This document shows positions 15,682 through 25,400 of a DNA stretch of 64,000 nt, piece by piece; position 1 is the first letter of the stretch; the number at the start of each line of letters is the position of its first letter. This DNA is from an uncultured Bacteroidales bacterium (GTDB taxonomy: Bacteria > Bacteroidota > Bacteroidia > Bacteroidales > P3). A model generated the notes under the pieces. That model was not told the origin of the DNA, did no database searches, and was given only the letters and a program-made list of their open reading frames with translations. The translations under genes were made by a program, and so were the position numbers. Where the stretch lies: contig CAKZZD010000017.1 in the NCBI GenBank assembly GCA_937886715.1, positions 1 to 64,000 on the forward strand, read 5' to 3'.

Positions 15682-18600
15682 ATGAAAGGACAATTTATCA
15701 TATGCAGGGCCTCGGCCGGGTCGGGAAAGACCTATCGGCTGACGATGGAATATCTCAAGATTGTGCTGGGAGGGCGCTATGGCACCGACGACGAGAAGAA
15801 TCAGGATGAGATGTTGAAGCGGATGCGGAGTGTGCTGGCCATCACGTTCACCAACAAGGCCACCAACGAGATGAAGACGCGCATCGTGGAGTATGTGCAG
15901 ATGCTGATCGACGGCCGTGCGTTCAAGGAGAGCGACAGTATGGGCTTCAACCTTCTCAAGGAGATCAACGAGACCGAAGCCCTTGCCGGCCACCCGATCG
16001 ACCGTGCCGCCCTGCAGCAGCGTGCGAGGGTTTTCCTGAATGTGCTGTTGCACCACTATTCCGACCTGTCGGTGAGCACGATCGACAGTTTCATGCATCG
16101 TGTGGTGCGGACGTTTGCCCACGACCTGAACCTGCCGTTGGGCTTTGATGTGATGGTGGACCAGAATGCGCTGATCGACCAGTCGGTCGACGAGCTGATG
16201 CAGCTGGTCGGCACCGATGGCCACGAAGGGCTGACGCGGGTGGTGACCGACTATGCCCGGCGGTCGATGGAAGACGGCAAGGGCACGTCGATGGAGCGGG
16301 GCCTGAAAGCATTGGCCAGCCAGCTGTTCGACGAGGCCGCCGTCACCCGGCTGAAGGCTTTGAAGGGCCTGTCGATAGAGGATTACGAGGCGTTGCGCGC
16401 ACGCTTGCAGAAGGAGAACCGGGAGTTTGAAAAGCAGGTGTGCGACAACGCCGCCGGGGCGATGCAGCTGCTGGCTTCGAAAGGCATCAATGAGGGCGAC
16501 TGCTATCGAGGGAAGACGGGTTTCTACGGCTATTTCAACAGGCTGAAGGACAAGCTTGAAAGTCCGGAGCCGAACAGCTATGTGCAGAAGTCGTTTGCCG
16601 AGGGGAACATGGCGGGTTCGAAGGCTTCGCCGTCGGCCATTGCGGCGCTGGATGAGATCAAGGGCCGTCTGGCCGGATACTACGACCGGATTACGGACCT
16701 GGTGACGGGGAAGGAGATGGTGGCCTACAACACACGCAAGCTGCTGTTGGCCAACCTTTCGACCACGGCGCTGCTCGACGAGCTGAACGATGTGATGCAG
16801 GGGCTGAACGCGGAAAACGAAGTGGTCCACATCTCGGAGTTCAACAGGCTGATCAACGAGCAGGTGTCGGACCAGCCGGCACCGTTCATCTATGAGCGCC
16901 TGGGCAACCGGTATTCGCATTTCCTGATCGACGAGTTTCAGGACACGTCGATATTGCAGTGGCACAACATGTTGCCGTTGCTCGACAATGGTGTGTCGGG
17001 GGGCAACATGTCGCTGGTGGTGGGCGACAGCAAGCAGGCTATCTACCGCTTCCGGCAAGGCGATGTGCGTCAGTTCATCAGGCTGCCCCGGGTGGAGGGC
17101 ACGCAGCATGGCGAGAGCCTGTCGGTGGAAGGCAACTATCGGTTTATGGAACTGCAGGATAACCGCCGTTCGGCGCAGGCAATCGTCGAATTCAACAATG
17201 CCTTCTTCGAATGGGCGGCAAAACAATTTGATGCCGACAGCCTGGTGCGGCAGGTGTATATCGGCGACGGCAAACGTCCGGCCGTGGAGCAGGATAAGTT
17301 CAAGCCAATAAAAGGATATGTGGAGCTGAACGGCTATACGCCCGCTGACAAAGAGGAGAAGACAAGCGACATATTGGCGTGCTATTCCGAGTTGATTTAC
17401 CAGAAGATAGTGGAATTGCACGAGCGGCATAACTATCGCTACCGCGACATCATGATCGTGACGCGCTACAACAAGGAACTGACGGTGTTCAGCGAATATC
17501 TCAAGCAGCAGGGCCTGCAGGTGATCACAGCCGAATCGGCCCTGATCAGCAGCAGCCATGCCGTGATGGCGATTGTGGCTGCGATGCGCCACGTGCACAA
17601 TCCGGCAGATGCGCCGGCGGTGGCGGAGCTGGTGTGGCGGCTGGTGGCACTGGGCAAGCTTGACGGCTTTCTGGCCGACGAATTTATCGGAAGGAACGAT
17701 TTCGGCAGATTGGGTGAATGGCTCGAAACGGCCAACCCGATGCTGCGCCTCAATGTGCCCTATCTGTCGTCGCTGGGGTTGTATGACTTGTGCGAGGAGA
17801 TTGTCAGGGAGCTGGACCTGGGCGATGTCGACATCACGTATGTGGCATCGTTCCTCAACAAGGTGGGTTCGTATGTGCGGCGCTACCCGTCGGGGCTGGG
17901 CGAATTCCTTGACTGGTTTGACGAACAGGGCAACCTGTCGGTGACCACATCGGACCAGATCGACGGCGTGCAGCTTTACTCCATCCACAAGTCGAAGGGC
18001 CTTGAGGCGGAAGTGATCATCTGTCCGCTGCTGGATCGGAGTCAGAAATCTGTGTCGATGTGGGTGGATTCCGGCGAGGCAGTGGACGAAACCGACAAGA
18101 AGCTGACGTCGGCGTATGTGAAGATGACCAAGAACACGGGGCCCACGGATTACGACAAAGAGTATGCCGAAGAGGTGGCGATGGGCGAATTTGACGAGCT
18201 GAACACGCTGTATGTGGCTCTTACGCGTCCGCGCGAGCAATTGTTTGTCTATTACCAGGTGCCCACGGATCCGGAGAAAGCCCGGCACAGACCTTGCGGA
18301 TTGCTGGCCGGCTATGTGGGATCGGAAGAGGGTATGCCCAAATGCGGTGATCCGGATTATGTGCATGAGGCCAAGGATAAAGCCAAGGATGGAGAAGAGG
18401 TGAAGGTGGTGACACCAGAGCGTGTGAGCTTCGGCAGTTGGGCCGACAAGATCAAGGTGTCGTCCAAGCTGGAGGAGACGCTTGGGGACCATGAAAACGA
18501 GCGGGTTCGCTTTGGCAACATGGCCCACGACATCCTGTCGACGATTGTCAGTGTGGACGATGCCGACCGGGCGCTGAAACGCTACATGGAAGCGCATCGT

Positions 18601-18924
18601 GTGGACGATGCCACACGGCGGCGGCTGGAAAACATTGTCGGCTTGGCGATGCAGCAACCCGAGTCGCGCCGGTTTTTCCGCACCGGAGTGCAGGTGCTCA
18701 ACGAACGTTGGATGGTGGTTGGAGGAGAGCTGCGCCGGCCGGACAGGGTGATTATCGACGCCGATGGGGTGGAGGTGGTGGACTTCAAGACAGGACATCC
18801 CGAGCAAGCCCATGCCGATCAGGTGAGAGAGTATTGCGACATCCTCGGCAAGATGGGCTACCGCAATGTGAGGGGGTATCTGCTGTATATGACCGACAGC
18901 GTCGAGGTGCAGCCGGTGTTGTGA
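15682..18924 (+). CDS. UvrD/RecB-type helicase with C-terminal nuclease domain (AddA-like)
   Basis: The 1080-residue protein has the superfamily 1A helicase motifs: Walker A ASAGSGKT (about 9-17), motif II LIDEFQDTS (about 414), motif III GDSKQAIYRFRQGD, motif V HKSKGLEAEV and motif VI VALTRPREQL. The C-terminus has RPDRV..VVDFKTG..Q..EY (about 1015-1050), the PD-(D/E)XK nuclease core of RecB/AddA. It probably processes double-strand breaks for recombination. The start at 15682 puts the P-loop near the N-terminus as usual. The expected AddB-like partner is not adjacent. Confidence 0.9.
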   Translation: MKGQFIICRASAGSGKTYRLTMEYLKIVLGGRYGTDDEKNQDEMLKRMRSVLAITFTNKATNEMKTRIVEYVQMLIDGRAFKESDSMGFNLLKEINETEALAGHPIDRAALQQRARVFLNVLLHHYSDLSVSTIDSFMHRVVRTFAHDLNLPLGFDVMVDQNALIDQSVDELMQLVGTDGHEGLTRVVTDYARRSMEDGKGTSMERGLKALASQLFDEAAVTRLKALKGLSIEDYEALRARLQKENREFEKQVCDNAAGAMQLLASKGINEGDCYRGKTGFYGYFNRLKDKLESPEPNSYVQKSFAEGNMAGSKASPSAIAALDEIKGRLAGYYDRITDLVTGKEMVAYNTRKLLLANLSTTALLDELNDVMQGLNAENEVVHISEFNRLINEQVSDQPAPFIYERLGNRYSHFLIDEFQDTSILQWHNMLPLLDNGVSGGNMSLVVGDSKQAIYRFRQGDVRQFIRLPRVEGTQHGESLSVEGNYRFMELQDNRRSAQAIVEFNNAFFEWAAKQFDADSLVRQVYIGDGKRPAVEQDKFKPIKGYVELNGYTPADKEEKTSDILACYSELIYQKIVELHERHNYRYRDIMIVTRYNKELTVFSEYLKQQGLQVITAESALISSSHAVMAIVAAMRHVHNPADAPAVAELVWRLVALGKLDGFLADEFIGRNDFGRLGEWLETANPMLRLNVPYLSSLGLYDLCEEIVRELDLGDVDITYVASFLNKVGSYVRRYPSGLGEFLDWFDEQGNLSVTTSDQIDGVQLYSIHKSKGLEAEVIICPLLDRSQKSVSMWVDSGEAVDETDKKLTSAYVKMTKNTGPTDYDKEYAEEVAMGEFDELNTLYVALTRPREQLFVYYQVPTDPEKARHRPCGLLAGYVGSEEGMPKCGDPDYVHEAKDKAKDGEEVKVVTPERVSFGSWADKIKVSSKLEETLGDHENERVRFGNMAHDILSTIVSVDDADRALKRYMEAHRVDDATRRRLENIVGLAMQQPESRRFFRTGVQVLNERWMVVGGELRRPDRVIIDADGVEVVDFKTGHPEQAHADQVREYCDILGKMGYRNVRGYLLYMTDSVEVQPVL

Positions 18925-19001
18925 GGGGCGTTGGGTCTATATTCTAAAAATATCGCTTCCCAGTAACAATAATTGCCGACCCCCCCGCGTTATTAGGGGT
19001 G

Positions 19002-20237
19002 ATGAAAAAAACTGTCATAGTACTGCTGGCCATGCTGGCCATACTGCCGACGGCCGGTGCCCAGAATGTCAGGTTCGGCCGCTACTTTACGGGAGGCACG
19101 CTTCGTTTGGATTGTGTCCGCCAAGGGTCGGCTGAGTGGGACACTGTGTGGGTGGAGCATTGGATCGACCGCATGTCGGAATGGCACGGGTCGAGAAAAC
19201 AGCTGCTTGACCCGTTCGACAATGGCGACTATAGGGTCGAGATGCGCGATGCGAAGACGCTCAAGCCCATCTATTCGCGATGCTACAGCAACCTGTTCAG
19301 AGAATACAAGGACACGCCAGAAGGACGCACCACTATGGCTACGTTTGAGGAAGTGCTGCTGTTGCCCATGCCCAGCCGCAAAGTGCAGATAGCCTTGCAG
19401 AAACGCGATGAAGATCTTCGCTTTGCCGATGCTACGGTGGTGGAGTTTGATCCCAGTGTCAAAGGCCAGCTGGAGTACCGGTTCAGGATGGCACCGAGGG
19501 TGGACCTGGAGGTGCACGGCTCGCCGGCCAACAAGGTGGATGTGGTCATTGTGGCCCAAGGATATGGCGACTCCAATGCCGCGCAGCTCAGCGTGGATTA
19601 CTACCGTATGAAAGAGATTCTTTTCGGTAAACAGCCCTTTTCGTCGCACAGGAACGACTTCAACGTCTATGGCGTGCGTGCCGATGTGGGGGCGGAATAC
19701 GGGGTGTTCGGAGCCGACCGATACCTGATGACATTCGATCTGTTCCGCCTGCATGATGCCATCGGACTTGTGCCATGCGACTATATCATCATCATGGTCA
19801 ACAACGAGACCTATGGCGGCGGTGCCATATATAATTTCTACGCTGTCAGTTCGTTGCACCGGATGGCGGAATATGTGCTGCCGCATGAGCTTGGCCACGC
19901 TTTTGGCGGGCTGGCCGACGAATATGTGGATGAAGACCTTTCGTATGGTGCGCTTCATCGCAAGCCGACCGAGCCTACCGAGCCCAACATCACCAACCTT
20001 GTTGATTTCGGCTCGAAATGGCAGGATATGTTGCCCGACGCCACGCCGATACCGACGCCCGACAACAACGCGGTGCCAGCTTCCGAGAACGGACCGTTGG
20101 GCGTGTATGAGGGAGCCGGCTATTCCTCGACGGGCGTGTATCGTCCAGCCATGCATTGCATGATGCGCGATTATGCCCCGTTCTGCCCCGTCTGCATGAA
20201 ACGCCTTGAAGCCATATTCAACCTTTACACCCGATGA
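19002..20237 (+). CDS. Secreted M64 family metallopeptidase
   Basis: The 411-residue protein starts with a signal peptide ending GAQN; a GTG one codon earlier is less likely. The zinc motif HELGHAFGGLADEY (about 294-307) is the HExxH motif plus the extended conserved block of M64 (IgA-protease-type) peptidases of Bacteroidetes. An N-terminal beta domain precedes it. It should act outside the cytoplasm. Its stop overlaps the next start (ATGA), so the next lipoprotein is translationally coupled. Confidence 0.9.
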   Translation: MKKTVIVLLAMLAILPTAGAQNVRFGRYFTGGTLRLDCVRQGSAEWDTVWVEHWIDRMSEWHGSRKQLLDPFDNGDYRVEMRDAKTLKPIYSRCYSNLFREYKDTPEGRTTMATFEEVLLLPMPSRKVQIALQKRDEDLRFADATVVEFDPSVKGQLEYRFRMAPRVDLEVHGSPANKVDVVIVAQGYGDSNAAQLSVDYYRMKEILFGKQPFSSHRNDFNVYGVRADVGAEYGVFGADRYLMTFDLFRLHDAIGLVPCDYIIIMVNNETYGGGAIYNFYAVSSLHRMAEYVLPHELGHAFGGLADEYVDEDLSYGALHRKPTEPTEPNITNLVDFGSKWQDMLPDATPIPTPDNNAVPASENGPLGVYEGAGYSSTGVYRPAMHCMMRDYAPFCPVCMKRLEAIFNLYTR

Positions 20238-21559
20238 AGCGCCTGTTGTATATCGTGATTGCCCTCGCCGTGCTGCCCGTGGTGGCCTGGACGGGAGTGT
20301 CGTGTCAGCGAGAGGGGTATGTGGACGAGAGCAAGGTGGAGCTTGAATTTTCAGCCGACACGCTGACGTTCGACACTGTCTTCACCTCGTACAGTACCCC
20401 CACGCGTCTGGTGAAGATATACAACCGCACGACGCACAATGTGCTGCTATCGTCGATCACCCTTGCGGAAGGGCGCTCCAGCCGGTTCCGCCTCAATGTC
20501 GACGGCGACACGTCGATGGTGGCCCGCAATGTGGAGATTATGGCCGGCGACAGCATTTTTATCTATGTCCAGGCCCATATCAATCCCAACGACCAGACCG
20601 AGCCCTTCATCATCGCCGATGCCATAAGGATTTCCAACGGGCAACGGATTGTGCTCACCGCTTGGGGACGCAATGCGGTGTATCATCGCCACAAACCCGG
20701 GTCGTGGGTGCATGTGATCGACTGCGAAGGGTGGGACCACTCCCGTCCGCATGTGTTTATCGACACTGTTGCGGTGGACTCGGCCGCCACGCTGCATCTG
20801 GTGGCGGGTGACGAGGTGTATTTCGCACCCGGGGCTTTGCTGCTCGTCTACACAGGCGGTACCCTTGATGTGCGGGGGAGCGCCGACCGGCCAGTGCTTT
20901 TCACCTCGCTGCGTCACGACGGATGGTACGACTATCTGCCCGGACAGTGGGCGGGGATATGGCTTTATGCCGGGTCGGTCGACAATTTCGTGGACCATGC
21001 GCTGGTGGAGAATGCCACCTACGCCTTTTTGGTAGACACCAATGTGGGGCCGCGACCCACGTTGCAGATATCCAACACGATTATCCGGAATATTGCCTTT
21101 GCGGGCCTTTTTGCCCAAGGCGCACGCATTGAGGCAAACAACCTGCTGCTGTACCAGTGTGGTACGGCCACGCTCTATGCGCGTTGTGGAGGTGACTATG
21201 CCTTTGACCACTGCACTTTCGCCAACTATTGGTCGTATGGCAGTCAGGGCGTGGATGGTGGCCGGCAGTTTCCGGGAGTGATACTCCAGAACTGGTATCT
21301 TTCCGCCACAGGCGACACCATACGACGCGACATGCGGCGCGCCAATTTCTCGGACTGCATCATATATGGCACCTTCTCGTCGGGTGAGGTGTTGCTTGAC
21401 CCCGTCAACGGGGCGATGTTCAACACCGCCTTTGAGCATAGCCTGGTGAAGGGCGGCGAGTGGGACGAAGATCCTATGTTTGTTGATCCGTCGGAAAATG
21501 ACTATCATCTTCAGGATGAGTCGCCTGCAATAGGTATAGGATACCAGTTTGACGATTAG
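20234..21559 (+). CDS. Lipoprotein with parallel beta-helix-like repeats
   Basis: The 441-residue protein has a lipobox-like GVSC (Cys24), a beta-sandwich-like N-terminal domain (about 35-150), then regularly spaced short beta strands (DHALVENATYAFLV, ISNTIIRNIAFAGLF, FDHCTFANYW) typical of right-handed parallel beta-helices. The end (DPSENDYHLQDESPAIGIG) is the standard last rung of such proteins. It is probably a surface protein. I recall this gene near ruvA in other Bacteroidales but cannot confirm it. Function unknown. Confidence 0.75.
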   Translation: MKRLLYIVIALAVLPVVAWTGVSCQREGYVDESKVELEFSADTLTFDTVFTSYSTPTRLVKIYNRTTHNVLLSSITLAEGRSSRFRLNVDGDTSMVARNVEIMAGDSIFIYVQAHINPNDQTEPFIIADAIRISNGQRIVLTAWGRNAVYHRHKPGSWVHVIDCEGWDHSRPHVFIDTVAVDSAATLHLVAGDEVYFAPGALLLVYTGGTLDVRGSADRPVLFTSLRHDGWYDYLPGQWAGIWLYAGSVDNFVDHALVENATYAFLVDTNVGPRPTLQISNTIIRNIAFAGLFAQGARIEANNLLLYQCGTATLYARCGGDYAFDHCTFANYWSYGSQGVDGGRQFPGVILQNWYLSATGDTIRRDMRRANFSDCIIYGTFSSGEVLLDPVNGAMFNTAFEHSLVKGGEWDEDPMFVDPSENDYHLQDESPAIGIGYQFDD

Positions 21560-21585
21560 TAACCATCACATAACCAGCAAGCAAT

Positions 21586-22179
21586 ATGTACGAATATTTT
21601 CATGGAAGACTCGCCTCCCTTGAGCCCACACAGGCAGTGGTGGACTGCGGCGGGGTGGGCTATCTGCTCGAGATAACGCTCAACACATACGAAGCGTTGC
21701 GCCGTCAGGAAGGCGATGATGTGCGGCTCTATGCCCACCATGTGGTGCGAGAAGACGCACAGCAGCTGTTCGGATTCTACGACGAGTCGGAGCGTGCGAT
21801 GTTCCGGTTGCTTGTCGGTGTCAATGGCGTGGGCAACCAGACGGCCAGGGTGATGCTTTCGTCACTCACCGTGGACGAGCTGCGTGCGGCCATCAGCGCG
21901 CAGGATGTGCGTTGTGTGCAGCGTGTGAAGGGAATAGGTGCAAAGACGGCCCAGCGCATTGTGCTTGAATTGGCCGACAAGGTGGCCGGCGGCGTTTCTG
22001 CAGGAACACCCCTGTTGGCCACCAATCCGGAACGAGACCAGGCGGCGACCGCCCTTGTTATGTTGGGCTATGCCAAAGCTGCCGTCGACAAGCTTTTGGC
22101 TTCGAAGGCATGGCAAAACGACGACGGGTCGCCGATGACTGCCGAAGACATTATCAAGGAGGGACTGAAGCGCCTCTGA
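21586..22179 (+). CDS. ruvA: Holliday junction branch migration protein RuvA
   Basis: RuvA binds four-way junctions and guides the RuvB motor. The 197-residue protein has the N-terminal OB fold (MYEYFHGRLASLEPTQAVVDCGGVGY, split by convention), the tandem helix-hairpin-helix region with LVGVNGVGNQTARVML and VKGIGAKTAQRIV, and the C-terminal RuvB-binding domain. Length is normal. ruvA next to sprA is a conserved order that I also know from Flavobacterium. Confidence 0.96.
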   Translation: MYEYFHGRLASLEPTQAVVDCGGVGYLLEITLNTYEALRRQEGDDVRLYAHHVVREDAQQLFGFYDESERAMFRLLVGVNGVGNQTARVMLSSLTVDELRAAISAQDVRCVQRVKGIGAKTAQRIVLELADKVAGGVSAGTPLLATNPERDQAATALVMLGYAKAAVDKLLASKAWQNDDGSPMTAEDIIKEGLKRL

Positions 22180-22393
22180 TGCCATTTCGTCAAAGCCTTT
22201 TTGGGTAGAAAATGCCCTATGGACTGGCTGAACCTGATGCGGCCAGGGGGTGTGTATAGTGCCGTTGCCGGAAGCTTTTTATTAGTTATTTCTTAATAAA
22301 TGTTATTCTGGCGTCGTTTTTATGCAATAATTAATGATGCTATGCGTTTAATATGGGAATGTGCGAAAGCGCGAATGAGAGAAAGTGGCAAGG

Positions 22394-22410
22394 TGTGAAT
22401 GCGTTAATGC
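22394..22410. repeat. GCATTAACGCATT-type repeat, copy 1 (reverse orientation)
   Basis: GTGAATGCGTTAATGC is the reverse complement of the core at 29551, 51331 and 52362. It sits directly before the sprA start and makes the frame appear to extend upstream of the true signal peptide. Confidence 0.6.
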
Positions 22411-22417
22411 AGGCAAG

Positions 22418-25400
22418 TTGAAAAACAGACTGATATTGATAGTGGCACTTGTGGTGTCGGTATTGTTTCCGTTGATGGCAACGGGACAGACCGACAGCGT
22501 GGATTTTGTGCCAATGGGGAGTGGGTATGAGCCTGAGAATATACAGACGTCGGTGGAATATGATGCCACGACGGGTGACTATGTGCGGGTGAAGCGTCTG
22601 GGCGACATGGTGCTGAGCCGCGAGTATGTGACGTTTCAAGAATATCAGGACTGGCAGATGAACCAGTTGCTGAAACAATACTGGGAGGAGAAAAGCCAAG
22701 GCACGGTGCTCGACAATGCCGATGGCGGCTTGCTGGAGAAGATACCGGGATTCAGTCAGATCAGCCAGAAGCTGGATGTGCTGAATGGCATGCCGGAAAT
22801 CAAGATCACCCCTAGCGGAAGTGCCGAGCTGACTTTCCAGGTGGTGGACAACTACAGAAAAGACCCCTCGCGTGACGCCAGCAACAGAAATATCGTCACA
22901 TTCGATTTCGACGAGAACATCCAAGTGAATGTGAACGCCAAAATCGGCGACTTGATAGACTTTGACATCAACCAGAACACCCAGGCCACTTTCGACTTTG
23001 AAAACAAGATGAAGTTGAAGTATGAGGGGAAGGAGGACGACATACTGCAGTTGTTCGAGGCTGCCGATATCTCGTTTCCACTCAAGACTACGCTGATTCA
23101 TGGCAGCCAGCAGTTGTGGGGTGTGCATTCGAAGCTTAAGTTCGGCAAGTTGACGGTTGATGCCGTCTTCTCGGAGAAGAAGACCAGTACGGAGAACCTG
23201 CGGGTGCAAGGAGGTGCCAGCAGCCACGAATTTGAGATCAGGGCCGATGAGTATGAGGAAAACCGCCACTATTTCATCGCACAGTACTTCCGTGACAGGT
23301 ATAACCAGGCGATGTCGACGTTGCCGGTTGTGAACTCGAACATCCGAATCATCCGCATCGAGGTGTGGCGTACCAATGTGGGCGCCGCAGTGACGCAGAA
23401 CCGCAATATTGTGGCTTTGACCGATCTGGGCGAGGGCAATCCTTCGAACTATCGGGTGGCGGGTGTTGGCGGACTCCCGAGGAACGATGCCAACAACCTG
23501 CTCGATGTGGTGCATCCGGGCTCGGTGCGCAGCATCAACTCGGTGACCGACTATATGCAGGGGTTGGGTATGACCAACGGCGTCGACTATGAGAAGGTGG
23601 AGAGTGCACGCCTATTGCCGGCCAACGAATATACTTTCAACAGCCAATTGGGATTCATTACCCTGAACCAGCCGCTGAGCAACGACCAGGTGCTGGCGGT
23701 GGCATTCCAATATCAGGTGATCGGAGACACGAATGTGTACCAGGTGGGAGAACTGACTACCGATGGAGTGAATGATCCAAACGCCTTGGTGGTGAAGCTG
23801 TTGAAGAGCACTACGGTGGATACCCACGGCCCATTGTGGAAGCTGATGATGAAGAATGTGTATTTCCTTCGGAGCAGCCAGCTGAGCAAGGATAACTTCC
23901 GTCTGAACGTGTTGTACGAGAGTCCGGACGGCGGTGTGGGTATAGGCTACTTCACCGAAGGCCCTCAGGAGGGCAAACCGTTGATTGAGGTGTTCGGTCT
24001 GGACCGTATGGATGCCAGCCAGAGCTACTACTATGCCGACGGAGTGTTCGACTGGTTCGATTCAGCGGCCTACAAGGGGGGTATTATTCAGGCATCGACA
24101 GGTCGCGTGTTCTTTCCCTATATCGAACCCTTTGGAAAGGACCTGAGGGAAATGCTGGGTGACAATGAGCTGGCAGACCGGTATTGTTTCGACTCGCTGT
24201 ATACGATGACGCGCACACTGGCACAACAGTATGCTGACAGGAACAAGTTCTATCTGGAGGGCTATTACACCTCGACGTTGAGCGGAGAAATCTCGCTTGG
24301 ATACAGCGTGACGCAAGGCAGCGTGACGGTGACTGCGGGCGGCATGCCGCTGATCGAGAATGTAGACTACACGGTGGACTATACGATGGGTACGGTGAGG
24401 ATACTGAATGAGAGTATCTTGTCGTCGGGCACACCGATCAGCGTGAGCAGCGAGAACAATTCATTCAGCATGACCACGAAGCGCATGCTCGGACTGCACA
24501 TTGACTATGAATTTGACCCCAATTTCCATGTTGGTGCTACGGTGATGAACCTTAGGGAGAAGCCGTTGACGCAGAAAAACAATTTCGGTGACGAGCCGAC
24601 GAGCAACTCAATATGGGGACTGGATGTGGCCTATAGCCATGAGGTGCCTTGGGTGACCAAATTGGTGGATATGTTGCCCGGCATCGAGACCAAGGCCCCC
24701 TCGACGGTGAGCCTGACGGCAGAGTTTGCCCACTTCATTCCCGGCATGAGCAGCACCGGCATGAGCGAAGGCAGCGTGTCGTATGTGGATGACTTCGAGG
24801 GGGCAGAAAGTAACATCGACCTCAAGGGCGTCAGCGCTTGGGTGTTGGCCAGCACACCGCAAGATTATGCCACTGCCAACGCCATGTTCCCCGAGACGGC
24901 ACCCGGCACCGGAGTTGAGTATGGCTTCAACCGCGCAAAGGTGGCATGGTACAGGGTGAGCGACGACTTTTTCCGTTCGGGCACCTGTCCTAGCAATATC
25001 ACAGCCGACGACCGTAGCGCTCCCTATGCTCGCCGTATTTATGAACAGGAGGTGTTCCCCAACAAGGATTTGGCCGCCGGCAACCCCACGGTGATCTACG
25101 AACTCAACATGGCTTATTATCCTGAGGAGAAGGGCCCTTACAACTATGATGTGGGTCCCTCACGTTTTAGTGCCGGTATGAACGAAGATGGCGGTTTGGA
25201 GTCGCCGGCATCGCGTTGGGGCGGTATCATGCGTAAGATGGACTATACCGACTTCGAGACTCAGAATATCGAGATGATCGAGTTCTGGCTGATGGATCCC
25301 TTCATTGACAATCCAGACCACCGGGGGGGTAAGCTGTATATCAATCTGGGCGACATCAGCGAGGATATCTTGCGCGATGGCCGCAAGAGTTTCGAAAACG

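Noticed and set aside
15127..18813. Long minus-strand frame of 1228 codons opposite the helicase gene
   Set aside because: The plus strand carries complete helicase motifs; the minus reading is His/Gln/Arg-rich and has no recognisable motif.
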